NCBI GenBank assembly: GCA_034111045.1
Contig: JAWUYA010000038.1
Span: 1-39,291, forward strand
Direction: 5' to 3'
DNA: 39,291 nt
DNA from: JALJPB01 sp034111045
GTDB taxonomy: Bacteria; Pseudomonadota; Gammaproteobacteria; Enterobacterales; Alteromonadaceae
In this document: positions 1 through 8,653 of the stretch, in pieces
Position numbering within the stretch: the stretch's first letter is position 1
Layout: every line of letters starts with the position of its first letter
Position numbers and translations under genes: made by a program
Notes under the pieces: model-generated
The model's input: only the letters and a program-made list of their open reading frames with translations
Told to the model about the DNA's origin: nothing
The model's database searches: none

Positions 1-2515
1 TATTACGACCAATAACGCTGACTTCGATAACACGGGTTCGAACCAATGTGCCGTTATCAGTGATGAGCATCATCTCGTCTTGTTCTTCGACTTGAACCGC
101 ACCAACAACTTTACCATTACGCTCACTGACCTTGATAGAAACTACGCCTTTGGTTGCTCTACTCTTAGCAGGATATTCAACCAAATCAGTTCGTTTACCA
201 TAACCATTTTCAGTAATAGTTAATATTGGACCGTCATTTTTAGGAACAATTAAGGAAACAATTTTTTGGTCACCTTCAAGTCTCATACCTCGAACACCTG
301 TACCAGTTCGCCCTATAGGTTTTAACGCCCAACGCTGTTCGCCAGTTTCAAGGTCAAGTTTAATTTCACCTGTTTCACTGTCACGTACTTTTTCATTAAA
401 GCGGACAACTTTTCCTGCATCAGAGAACAACATGATATCGTTATTACCATCGGTAATATCTACACCAATTAAGGTATCGTCATCACGAAGGTTCAAGGCA
501 ATAATACCATTGGCTCTTTGATTAGAATAAGCATCTAAACGGGTTTTCTTCACTGTGCCAGACGCTGTAGCCATGACAATATATTTATCGTCAGCATATT
601 CACGAACAGGTAAGATTGCCGTGATTCGCTCGTCACTTTCCAGTGGGAGAATATTAACAATTGGACGACCACGAGCGGTACGGCTTGCCAGCGGTAGTTG
701 ATAAACTTTCAACCAATATAATTTGCCTCGATTTGAAAAACATAAGATGGTATCGTGGGTATTAGCCACTAATAAACGTTCAATGTAATCTTCTTCTTTC
801 ATCTTCGTAGCAGCTTTACCTTTACCTCCTCGACGCTGCGCTTGATAATCATTTAACACTTGGTATTTCACATAACCTTCATGAGAAAGTGTTACTACCA
901 CATCTTCTTCGGTGATCAAGTCTTCAAGCGATAAATCATGAGACGCATTGGTAATCTCTGTCCGACGTTCATCACCAAATTCATCACGAATGGCAATAAG
1001 CTCTTCACAAATCAATTCCATTAAGCGCGCTGGAGTAGCCAAAATATGCATTAACTCAGCAATTAAGTCTAATAATCCTTTGTACTCACTTAGAATTTTA
1101 TCATGCTCCATACCTGACAGTTTATATAACTGTAGGTCAACAATAGCTTTAGCTTGTTCTGCGGTTAGGTAATATAAACCATCTCGGATACCATACTCTG
1201 GTTCTAGCCACTCTGGACGAGCTGCATCATTACCAGCAGCGCTGAGCATTTGCGCAACATCACCTAGCTGCCAACCTTGAGAAACGAGTTTTTCTTCAGA
1301 TTCTTTTCTATTATTAGATGCCTTGATCAGCTCTATGATGGGATCAATATTAGCTAGTGCAATTGATAGGCCCTCTAATATATGAGCGCGTTCTCTTGCT
1401 TTACGTAATTCAAATATTGTACGACGAGTAACAACTTCCCTGCGATGAAGAACAAACGCTTCAAGCATCTCTTTAATGTTGAATAGCTTAGGTTGGCCTT
1501 CAGTTAGCGCAACCATGTTCAAACCAAAAGATACTTGCATTTGAGTAAGTTTATAAAGGTTATTTAAAACCACTTCCCCTACTTCACCACGTTTGATTTC
1601 AATAACCATACGCATGCCGTCTTTATCTGACTCATCACGTAGGGCTGAAATACCTTCCAAGCGTTTATCTTTGACAAGCTCAGCCATTTTTTCAATAAGG
1701 CGGGCTTTGTTAACTTGATAGGGCAACTCATAAACAATAATGGTTTCTTTACCCGTACTTTCATGACATTCAATTCTAGCACGGGCACGAATTTTTATTT
1801 TACCACGGCCGGTTCTGTATGCTTCTTCAATACCGGCACGACCACTAATAATACCTGCGGTAGGAAAATCTGGTCCTGGAATATACTCAAGTAACTCCTC
1901 AAAGGTAATATCCGCATTTTCTATAATAGCCAAGCAGGCATTTATTACTTCGGTCAGATTATGAGGTGGTATGTTAGTTGCCATACCAACAGCAATACCA
2001 GAAGTACCATTAACTAATAAGTTAGGAATTCTAGTTGGCATTACCGCTGGGATATGTTCTGTTCCATCATAATTAGGGACAAAATCAACTGTTTCTTTAT
2101 CTAAATCAGCTAGAATAGAGTGAGCTATTTTTGACATTCTAATTTCGGTATAACGCATTGCTGCCGCTGAATCGCCATCAACAGAACCAAAATTACCTTG
2201 ACCATCTACTAACATATAACGTAGTGAGAATGGTTGCGCCATACGTACAATTGTATCATATACAGCAGTATCACCATGGGGGTGATACTTACCAATTACA
2301 TCACCAACCACTCGGGCAGACTTTTTGTATGCTTTGTTCCAATCATTACCTAGAACATTCATTGCGAATAATACCCGGCGATGCACAGGCTTTAAACCAT
2401 CCCTCACATCAGGTAATGCTCTCCCTACGATGACGCTCATTGCGTAATCTAAATAGGAGGTTTTTAATTCATCTTCAATATTTATTGGAACGACATTATT
2501 GGCCAAATCGGTCAT
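1..2515 (-). CDS. gyrA: DNA gyrase subunit A (3' end beyond the window)
   Basis: Breakage-reunion subunit of DNA gyrase, which introduces negative supercoils with GyrB. The reverse strand reads as one open frame from ATG at 2515 and runs off the left edge after about 838 codons. The start opens MTDLANNVVPINIEDELK, close to E. coli GyrA. The catalytic tyrosine falls exactly at codon 122 (AAAMRYTEIR). The GyrA box QRRGGKG begins at codon 560, and the C-terminal beta-pinwheel follows. Relative to the E. coli sequence as I remember it, the C-terminal domain carries an insert of roughly 20 residues near positions 275-380. In the quinolone-resistance region, codon 83 is Thr (ACT) and codon 87 is Asp. 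The gene diverges from ubiG, as in E. coli. The identification is secure; only the C-terminal tail is unseen. Confidence 0.98.
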   Translation of the reverse strand, partial: MTDLANNVVPINIEDELKTSYLDYAMSVIVGRALPDVRDGLKPVHRRVLFAMNVLGNDWNKAYKKSARVVGDVIGKYHPHGDTAVYDTIVRMAQPFSLRYMLVDGQGNFGSVDGDSAAAMRYTEIRMSKIAHSILADLDKETVDFVPNYDGTEHIPAVMPTRIPNLLVNGTSGIAVGMATNIPPHNLTEVINACLAIIENADITFEELLEYIPGPDFPTAGIISGRAGIEEAYRTGRGKIKIRARARIECHESTGKETIIVYELPYQVNKARLIEKMAELVKDKRLEGISALRDESDKDGMRMVIEIKRGEVGEVVLNNLYKLTQMQVSFGLNMVALTEGQPKLFNIKEMLEAFVLHRREVVTRRTIFELRKARERAHILEGLSIALANIDPIIELIKASNNRKESEEKLVSQGWQLGDVAQMLSAAGNDAARPEWLEPEYGIRDGLYYLTAEQAKAIVDLQLYKLSGMEHDKILSEYKGLLDLIAELMHILATPARLMELICEELIAIRDEFGDERRTEITNASHDLSLEDLITEEDVVVTLSHEGYVKYQVLNDYQAQRRGGKGKAATKMKEEDYIERLLVANTHDTILCFSNRGKLYWLKVYQLPLASRTARGRPIVNILPLESDERITAILPVREYADDKYIVMATASGTVKKTRLDAYSNQRANGIIALNLRDDDTLIGVDITDGNNDIMLFSDAGKVVRFNEKVRDSETGEIKLDLETGEQRWALKPIGRTGTGVRGMRLEGDQKIVSLIVPKNDGPILTITENGYGKRTDLVEYPAKSRATKGVVSIKVSERNGKVVGAVQVEEQDEMMLITDNGTLVRTRVIEVSVIGRN

Positions 2516-2934
2516 AAACTGATGGTATCCCTTGCTTTATAAAAAGTTTTAAACTTAATACGATAATAGTCTAATACTTACCTAGAAAATCACTATTTGT
2601 TAATAGCAAAATTTTAAAATTGTCATTGTTAATCAACAAAGTATATTAACACAAAACATAGCAATTTCTATTGCTTTCTTGAGGTTCATTCGTCGGATAA
2701 CTTTAAAAAGGATTAAATCGCCTTGAAATTTCAGAAAATAGAAGATTAACAAACTAATAAATAACAATAAAAGTGGTATAAACATGACTCGTTTAATTTT
2801 TAATCAAGTAATCATATCTTCAATAAAAACATTTAAAAAAGTAATCTATTGTGATGAGATATTCTTATTTATTTGTTAAGTGCAATACTATGTTTGATTA
2901 AAGTTTTGGTTTAGAATCATAACCATTAAAATTA
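2516..2934. other. gyrA-ubiG divergent intergenic region
   Basis: These 419 AT-rich bases lie between two divergent genes and must hold both promoters. Several TATAAT-like strings occur, but none has a convincing -35 partner that I would place firmly. I see no gene, repeat or strong hairpin here. Confidence 0.5.
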
Positions 2935-3672
2935 ATGCTAAAGTCGGTCATGTTAAAATCAAATATACTTCAACCATCAAATGTCAACCCTGTAGAAATA
3001 GAAAAATTTGAAAAAATAGCCAGTCAATGGTGGGATACAACTGGCGATTTCAAACCATTACATCAAATTAATCCATTACGTCAGCAGTTTATTATTCAGC
3101 ACCTTGGTGATCTTTTTGGAAAAAAAATTATTGATGTTGGCTGTGGTGGTGGAATATTGTCTGAAAGTTTAGCCAAACTAGGAGCAGAAGTTACGGGCAT
3201 AGATATGGGCAAAGAACCTTTAAACGTTGCTCAATTACATGCCTTAGATTCAGGGGTGAACGTTGATTACCAACAAATAACCGCAGAAGAAAAAGCAGAG
3301 ACAAGCACTCAAGCATTCGATGTTGTCACTTGTATGGAAATGTTAGAACATGTCCCAGACCCTTCTTCAATTGTACAATCTTGTGCAAAAATGGTTAAGC
3401 CTGGTGGCTTAGTTTTCTTTTCAACATTAAACAAAACCATCAAATCGTATTTATTAGCGATTGTTGCCGCAGAAAAAATATTAAAATTAGTACCGAACGG
3501 AACGCATGAGCATGAGCATTTTATCAAGCCATCAGCACTCATCGCCTGGGCTGAAGCTTTTGATCTTAAATGTATAGATGCTACAGGAATTCATTATAAT
3601 CCCATTACCGAAAACCATAAACTCGCACCGGGCTTAGACGTTAATTATATTCTCTGTTTTAGAAAGGTTTAA
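2935..3672 (+). CDS. ubiG: Ubiquinone biosynthesis O-methyltransferase UbiG
   Basis: S-adenosylmethionine-dependent enzyme that carries out both O-methylation steps of ubiquinone synthesis at the inner membrane. The 245-residue product has the family N-terminus (EKFEKIASQWWD, then GDFKPLHQINPLR near 38-49). SAM motif I, IIDVGCGGG, is at about 65-73, and a CMEMLEHVPDP acceptor region follows. Two in-frame ATGs, at 2935 and 2950, create an MLKS..MLKS repeat. Neither has a good ribosome-binding site, so the start is uncertain by five codons. The downstream phosphatase begins two bases after the stop, so the two are probably co-transcribed. Position beside gyrA matches E. coli. Confidence 0.95.
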   Translation: MLKSVMLKSNILQPSNVNPVEIEKFEKIASQWWDTTGDFKPLHQINPLRQQFIIQHLGDLFGKKIIDVGCGGGILSESLAKLGAEVTGIDMGKEPLNVAQLHALDSGVNVDYQQITAEEKAETSTQAFDVVTCMEMLEHVPDPSSIVQSCAKMVKPGGLVFFSTLNKTIKSYLLAIVAAEKILKLVPNGTHEHEHFIKPSALIAWAEAFDLKCIDATGIHYNPITENHKLAPGLDVNYILCFRKV

Positions 3673-3674
3673 CC

Positions 3675-4337
3675 ATGAAAGAAAAAAAATATACGGCTAT
3701 TTTATTTGATTTAGATGGTACTTTACTTGACACCGCCAATGATCTAGGTGCGGCACTCAATTATGTTTTAGCTAAATATAAGAGAGTAAAGGTCGGTAAG
3801 GAACTATTTCGTCCTGTAGCTTCTGATGGTGCAAAAGGTTTATTACAATTAGGTTTTGGTGACCAGCTTATTCACCATGATTATGAAACGCTAAGATCTG
3901 AATTTCTTAACTATTATCAAGAAAACATTGCTGTACATACTTGTTTTTATCCAGGCATTGAAGATCTATTAGTAAACTTAACCAGCAGTAATATTCCCTG
4001 GGGAGTGGTTACCAATAAACCTATTGGTTTAACTTTAGATTTATTACCACATTTCTCTTGTTTTTCTCATTGTCAGAGCATTGTTGGTGGAGACTCGCTT
4101 AAAGAGAAAAAGCCACACCCTGCCCCTTTATTATATGCCTGCAAGGAGATGAATGTTGATGCAAGTGACTGTATCTATGTTGGTGACGCAGTCAGAGATA
4201 TAGAAGCAGGTAATGCAGCAAAAATGTATACCATCATTGCTCAATGGGGATATATTATTGATAAAAGTTCATGCCAAAGTTGGCAAGCTGATTTAATCGC
4301 TAAAGATGCTAATAAAATAGCGCAGATTATTTTATAA
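3675..4337 (+). CDS. gph: HAD-family phosphatase (phosphoglycolate phosphatase or MupP type)
   Basis: Haloacid dehalogenase superfamily phosphatase of 220 residues. Motif I, FDLDGTLLDT (11-20), supplies the nucleophile Asp12 and the acid/base Asp14. Motif II is VVTNKP (111-116). Motif IV is the GDAVRDIEAGN segment (from 170), and KKPHPAP carries the motif III lysine. The sequence fits phosphoglycolate phosphatase, which clears 2-phosphoglycolate from oxidative DNA damage. In Pseudomonas the HAD enzyme next to ubiG is MupP, an N-acetylmuramate-6-phosphate phosphatase of cell-wall recycling, and the same linkage here makes that a real alternative. The gene is two bases downstream of ubiG and probably in the same operon. 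Substrate cannot be settled from sequence. Confidence 0.85.
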   Translation: MKEKKYTAILFDLDGTLLDTANDLGAALNYVLAKYKRVKVGKELFRPVASDGAKGLLQLGFGDQLIHHDYETLRSEFLNYYQENIAVHTCFYPGIEDLLVNLTSSNIPWGVVTNKPIGLTLDLLPHFSCFSHCQSIVGGDSLKEKKPHPAPLLYACKEMNVDASDCIYVGDAVRDIEAGNAAKMYTIIAQWGYIIDKSSCQSWQADLIAKDANKIAQIIL

Positions 4338-4610
4338 TCAAGTTGTTCAAACATTACACAATAAACCACACCATTGATTTAATTAGATAAAACCAGATTA
4401 ATACAATTAGTAATAACAAATATAAAATTTTAATTAAAATATTTTAAATCGCTAAAAAAAGTAAAAAAAATCATTGCCTTTTAAAAGTCCCAAAAATAAA
4501 AAGCCTTGCTAAGTTAGTTATCGCTCACATAAATCCTTTTAAGGTAATCTATCAATAAAACACAATGACAATAGCACTTGCAAAAACATCAAAACCCCAT
4601 TATCTTGTGA
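4338..4610. other. AT-rich spacer upstream of nrdA
   Basis: With the regulatory segment that follows, this forms the 369-base gap between the HAD gene and nrdA. It contains A-runs but no gene-like frame and no clear terminator hairpin for the upstream operon. The recognisable promoter elements are all in the last 100 bases before nrdA. Confidence 0.5.
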
Positions 4611-4675
4611 TTGTGTTTTACATAAACCCCTATATATAGTGATAACATGTTTTTTTGAAACACTATGCATGGGTA
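4611..4675 (+). promoter_or_regulatory. nrdA promoter with a probable pair of NrdR boxes
   Basis: The core CTATATATAG (4630-4639), followed by TGA, matches the NrdR box consensus acaCwAtATaTwGtgt. A second, weaker box, acaCTATGCATGGgta, lies at 4660-4675. Box centres are 33 bases apart, slightly more than the usual 31-32. Box 1 overlaps a plausible -10 (TATAGT, 4635-4640) whose -35 is TTGTGT (4611-4616), so NrdR binding would block RNA polymerase. NrdR is the ATP/dATP-sensing repressor of ribonucleotide reductase genes. The match and the nrdA context are seen; the function is inferred. Confidence 0.7.
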
Positions 4676-4706
4676 TGCTAATAATCATCGATTTTACAGG
4701 TCTTTC

Positions 4707-6977
4707 ATGAATAACAATCTCTTTGTAACAAAGCGCAATGGCAAAAAAGAATCTATCGATTTAGAAAAAATCCACCAAGTGATCGCTTGGGCCGCTGATG
4801 GCTTAGATAATGTTTCGGTTTCACAAGTTGAATTAAAATCACATATTCAATTTTATGATGGCATAAAAACGTCTGATATTCATGAAACGATAATCAAATC
4901 TGCTGCTGATTTAATCTCTGAAGAGTCGCCTGATTACCAATATCTTTCAGCAAGGCTTGCTGTCTTTCATTTACGTAAAAAAGCTTATGGTCAATTCGAA
5001 CCCCCTAAATTATTTGATCATGTTGTTAACATGGTTGAAGCTGGAAAGTATGATCAACATTTATTAGCTGATTATTCACAAACCGAATTTGAACAAATGG
5101 AAGTATTCTTAGAGCATAAAAGAGATCTTAATTTCAGTTATGCTGCGGTAAAACAATTGGAAGGAAAGTATTTAGTTCAAAATCGTGTCAGTGGAGAAAT
5201 ATATGAAAGTGCTCAATTTCTTTATATTTTAGTCGCGGCTTGTTTATTTGCTAAATATTCAAAAGAAACGCGTTTAACTTTCATTGAAGGTTTCTATGAT
5301 GCGATATCTACCTTTAAAATATCATTACCTACACCAATTATGGCGGGTGTGCGTACACCGACAAGACAATTTTCATCTTGTGTATTAATAGAGTGTGATG
5401 ACAGCCTAGATTCAATTAACGCCACATCAAGCGCCATTGTTAAATATGTATCTCAACGAGCAGGTATTGGTGTAAACGCAGGTAGAATTAGAGCGTTAGG
5501 AAGCACAATAAGAAATGGTGAAGCATTCCATACTGGATGCATTCCATTTTTTAAACATTTTCAAACAGCGGTTAAAAGCTGTTCACAAGGGGGCGTTCGT
5601 GGCGGCGCAGCAACCTTATTCTATCCTTTATGGCATTTGGAAGTTGAAAGTTTATTAGTACTAAAGAATAACAGAGGTGTTGAAGAAAACCGTGTACGTC
5701 ATCTTGATTATGGGGTGCAATTTAATAAATTAATGTATCAACGCCTTATTAAAGGTGACTTTATTACATTATTCAGTCCCAGTGATGTCCCGGGTTTATA
5801 CGACGCTTTCTTTGCCGATCAAGACAAATTTGAGCAGCTTTATGCCCAATATGAGGCTGATGATTCAATCCGTAAAAAACGCATTAAGGCCATTGAATTA
5901 TTTACTCTATTTGCTCAAGAGCGGGCAAGTACTGGCCGAATTTATCTACAAAATGTCGACCACTGTAATACTCACAGCCCCTTTGATCCGTTACAAGCAC
6001 CCATTCGTCAAAGTAATTTATGTTTAGAAATTGCCCTACCAACAAAACCAATGGCAGATGTAAACGATGAAAATGGTGAAATTGCACTTTGTACCTTATC
6101 CGCCTTTAATCTAGGCGCTATTGACAGCCTCGATGAGTTAGAAAATCTAGCCAATTTAGCCGTTCGGGCACTTGACAGTTTATTAGATTATCAAGATTAT
6201 CCTGTTCCCGCTGCATTTAATGCAACGATAGGTCGTCGTACTTTAGGCATAGGTGTTATTAATTATGCGTACTACTTGGCAAAAAATGGTAAATTTTACT
6301 CTAACGGAAGTGCCAATAACTTAACCCATAAGACCTTTGAAGCAATTCAGTTTTATTTGCTAAAAGCGAGTAATGAATTAGCCAAAGAGCAAGGTGCATG
6401 TCCTAAATTTAATGAGACACGTTTATCTCAAGGTATATTGCCAATTGATACCTATAAAAAAGAAATTGATAATATTACCGGCGAAAAATTACATCTAGAC
6501 TGGGAAGCATTACGAGCAAATATTAAAAAGTATGGCGTGAGAAATTCTACTGTTTCTGCATTAATGCCCTCAGAAACTTCTTCGCAAATATCTAATGCCA
6601 CCAATGGTATCGAACCACCAAGGGGTTTGATTAGTATAAAAGCGAGTAAAGATGGTATTTTAAAACAAGTGGTTCCTGAGTATGAAAAGCTTAAAAGCAG
6701 TTATGAATTATTATGGAATATCCCTAATAATCAGGGTTATTTAGAATTAGTTGGGATCATGCAAAAGTTTATTGACCAAACAATTTCAGCTAACACCAAT
6801 TATGACCCTTCTCGTTTCGACGGCGGTAAAGTACCGATAAAACAAATATTAAAAGATATTTTAACGGCATATAAATTAGGCATTAAAACCATGTACTATC
6901 ACAATACTCGTGATGGAGCAGATGATCAGATTGAAATTGAAGATGAAAGTTGTGCTGGTGGTGCATGTAAGATATAG
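4707..6977 (+). CDS. nrdA: Class Ia ribonucleoside-diphosphate reductase, alpha subunit
   Basis: Large catalytic subunit that reduces ribonucleotides to deoxyribonucleotides. The 756-residue product aligns along its whole length with E. coli NrdA. An N-terminal ATP cone starts at VTKRNGKKESIDLEKIH. Active-site parts are visible: FSSCVLIEC, RQSNLCLEIALPT (Asn-Cys-Glu of radical chemistry) and ALCTLSAFN. The redox-shuttle tail is CAGGACKI. The start is placed at ATG 4707, which has CAGG six bases upstream and gives an N-terminus (MNNNLFVTKRNG) like that of E. coli. The upstream in-frame ATG at 4665 lies inside the second NrdR-like box and is rejected. nrdB and yfaE follow on the same strand. 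Confidence 0.97.
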   Translation: MNNNLFVTKRNGKKESIDLEKIHQVIAWAADGLDNVSVSQVELKSHIQFYDGIKTSDIHETIIKSAADLISEESPDYQYLSARLAVFHLRKKAYGQFEPPKLFDHVVNMVEAGKYDQHLLADYSQTEFEQMEVFLEHKRDLNFSYAAVKQLEGKYLVQNRVSGEIYESAQFLYILVAACLFAKYSKETRLTFIEGFYDAISTFKISLPTPIMAGVRTPTRQFSSCVLIECDDSLDSINATSSAIVKYVSQRAGIGVNAGRIRALGSTIRNGEAFHTGCIPFFKHFQTAVKSCSQGGVRGGAATLFYPLWHLEVESLLVLKNNRGVEENRVRHLDYGVQFNKLMYQRLIKGDFITLFSPSDVPGLYDAFFADQDKFEQLYAQYEADDSIRKKRIKAIELFTLFAQERASTGRIYLQNVDHCNTHSPFDPLQAPIRQSNLCLEIALPTKPMADVNDENGEIALCTLSAFNLGAIDSLDELENLANLAVRALDSLLDYQDYPVPAAFNATIGRRTLGIGVINYAYYLAKNGKFYSNGSANNLTHKTFEAIQFYLLKASNELAKEQGACPKFNETRLSQGILPIDTYKKEIDNITGEKLHLDWEALRANIKKYGVRNSTVSALMPSETSSQISNATNGIEPPRGLISIKASKDGILKQVVPEYEKLKSSYELLWNIPNNQGYLELVGIMQKFIDQTISANTNYDPSRFDGGKVPIKQILKDILTAYKLGIKTMYYHNTRDGADDQIEIEDESCAGGACKI

Positions 6978-6983
6978 ACAAAC

Positions 6984-7119
6984 CTATACATTTAAAAAAT
7001 TGTCCTTTATTAAATGTATAGCATGACTATTATCTCAAAATCACGTAATTAGTAAAATAAATTAAATCGAGTTGCGCTAATGTCGACTCGATAATACCTA
7101 TCTACAATAGAGAGGTATT
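6984..7119 (+). other. Hairpins in the nrdA-nrdB intergenic region
   Basis: The 156-base gap holds three inverted repeats. The first is a perfect 12-bp stem, 6984-6995 with 7010-7021, and a 14-base loop. The second is AUCGAGUUG paired with CGACUCGAU (7066-7074 with 7084-7092, one G-U pair) and a 9-base loop. The third is AATACCT with AGGTATT (7093-7099 with 7113-7119), just before the nrdB ribosome-binding site. None ends in a T-run, so a strong intrinsic terminator is unlikely. RNA processing or differential stability within the transcript is a reasonable inference. Confidence 0.6.
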
Positions 7120-7133
7120 TAAAGGAGTTCTTT

Positions 7134-8276
7134 ATGTCGTACACCACTTTTAACCAAACGCCTAATGATGCATTACAAGAGCCTATGTTTTTAGGTAACA
7201 GTGTTAATATCTCTCGTTATGATCAACAACGTTATATAGCGTTTGAAAAGTTAATAGAAAAACAACTCTCATTTTTCTGGCGACCAGAAGAAGTCGACGT
7301 ATCTAAAGATAGAGCTGATTGGCAGAATCTAACCGCATCAGAAAAACACATTTTCATTTCGAATTTAAAATATCAAACCCTCTTGGATTCTATGGCTGCT
7401 CGTTCAGTCAATGCGGTATTCCTCCCTTTGGTTTCACTACCAGAAGTTGAAACTTGGATAGAAACATGGGCTTTCAGCGAAACTATTCATTCTCGTTCAT
7501 ATACTCATATTTTACGTAACTTATTTACCGACCCTAGTGAAATTTTTGATGATATCGTAGTCAACCCTGCTATTTTAAAACGCGCAGAATCAATAGCAAA
7601 ATACTTTGATGAAGTTATTTTAACAACCCAGCTCTTACAATCCCTTGGCGAAGGCACTTATGATGTTGAAATATCAGGTCAAAAAATCAGTCTACAAGTG
7701 AGTCAACGTAAATTAAAAGAGCGCCTTTACCTTGCTGTATGCTCAGTAAATGCACTTGAAGCTATTCGTTTTTATGTTAGTTTTGCCTGCTCATTTGCTT
7801 TTGCAGAGCGCGAGTTACTTGAAGGTAATGCAAAAATCATCAAACTAATTGCGCGTGATGAAGCGTTACACCTAACCGGTACTCAACATATTCTAAATAA
7901 CTGGCGTTCAGGAAAAGATGACCCTGAAATGAAAGAGGTTGTTGAAGCGTTGAATGAGCAAGGTCGTCAAATATTTTTAGATGTTGTTGAACAAGAAAAA
8001 GAATGGGCACAATACCTCTTCAAAGACGGTTCTATGATTGGTTTAAATGCTCAAATATTACATCAATACATTGAATATATAAGTAACCAACGCTTACTAG
8101 CCATTGGTTTTGATGCGCCATTTGATATTAAAAGTAATCCACTGCCTTGGATGAATGCCTATTTGGTCAGTGACAATGTACAAGTTGCCCCACAAGAAAC
8201 AGAAATATCAAGCTACCTAGTTGGACAAGTTGACTCATCGGTATCTGCCGATGACTTTGATGATTTTGACCTCTAA
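7134..8276 (+). CDS. nrdB: Class Ia ribonucleoside-diphosphate reductase, beta subunit
   Basis: Small subunit holding the diferric centre and tyrosyl radical needed by NrdA. The product is 380 residues (E. coli 376). Metal ligands and the radical tyrosine are in place: Asp85 (QTLLDS), Glu116 and His119 (FSETIHS), Tyr123 (RSYTH), and the second helix pair FAERELLEGN and ARDEALHLTGTQH. The C-terminal tail, which docks on NrdA, ends in DDFDDFDL. ATG at 7134 follows a strong AAGGAG at good spacing. The gene sits between nrdA and yfaE, as in E. coli. Confidence 0.97.
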   Translation: MSYTTFNQTPNDALQEPMFLGNSVNISRYDQQRYIAFEKLIEKQLSFFWRPEEVDVSKDRADWQNLTASEKHIFISNLKYQTLLDSMAARSVNAVFLPLVSLPEVETWIETWAFSETIHSRSYTHILRNLFTDPSEIFDDIVVNPAILKRAESIAKYFDEVILTTQLLQSLGEGTYDVEISGQKISLQVSQRKLKERLYLAVCSVNALEAIRFYVSFACSFAFAERELLEGNAKIIKLIARDEALHLTGTQHILNNWRSGKDDPEMKEVVEALNEQGRQIFLDVVEQEKEWAQYLFKDGSMIGLNAQILHQYIEYISNQRLLAIGFDAPFDIKSNPLPWMNAYLVSDNVQVAPQETEISSYLVGQVDSSVSADDFDDFDL

Positions 8277-8299
8277 ATTTAACGTGCCATTTTTGTTAT

Positions 8300-8653
8300 T
8301 TGGCCTCAACAATCAATACGCCCTTAAAACTGGATTTGATTTTGTGTGCTAAAGCAATTAACCGTAGTGAAAATCTCACTGCAGGCAGCCGTCATTCAGC
8401 CATTAAAATTACCACAGGAAATAAGGTAGTAGATTTTTCAAATGCTAAACTAAGTCTATTGGAATGTCTTGAAGGTGCTAACGTTGAAGTCCACTATCAT
8501 TGTAGAGATGGTTTTTGTGGTGCTTGTCGAGTAATTCTAGTCGATGGTGAAATATTTTATCCTAATGGTGAGCCATTAGCTTATATTGGCGATGGCGAAA
8601 TATTACCTTGTTGCTGTATCCCAATTACCGATATTACATTAGAGATAGACTAG
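8300..8653 (+). CDS. yfaE: 2Fe-2S ferredoxin-like protein YfaE (start uncertain)
   Basis: Plant-type 2Fe-2S ferredoxin that supplies electrons for building and repairing the NrdB diferric-tyrosyl cofactor. The cluster signature is clear: HCRDGFCGACRVIL, then LPCCC near the C-terminus. The core matches E. coli YfaE from about residue 33 (SAIKITTGNK). No ATG exists in frame. TTG at 8300 is the first candidate, with TTGs at 8336 and 8342 and no clear ribosome-binding site for any. The frame stays open upstream into nrdB. The roughly 30-residue N-terminal extension is therefore doubtful. Its TAG stop shares the palindrome CTAG with the stop of the convergent gene. Confidence 0.88.
   Translation: MASTINTPLKLDLILCAKAINRSENLTAGSRHSAIKITTGNKVVDFSNAKLSLLECLEGANVEVHYHCRDGFCGACRVILVDGEIFYPNGEPLAYIGDGEILPCCCIPITDITLEID

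Noticed and set aside
4665..4706. nrdA starting at ATG 4665.
   Set aside because: That ATG lies within the second NrdR-like box, has no ribosome-binding site, and adds 14 residues not seen in the family. ATG 4707 matches the E. coli N-terminus.
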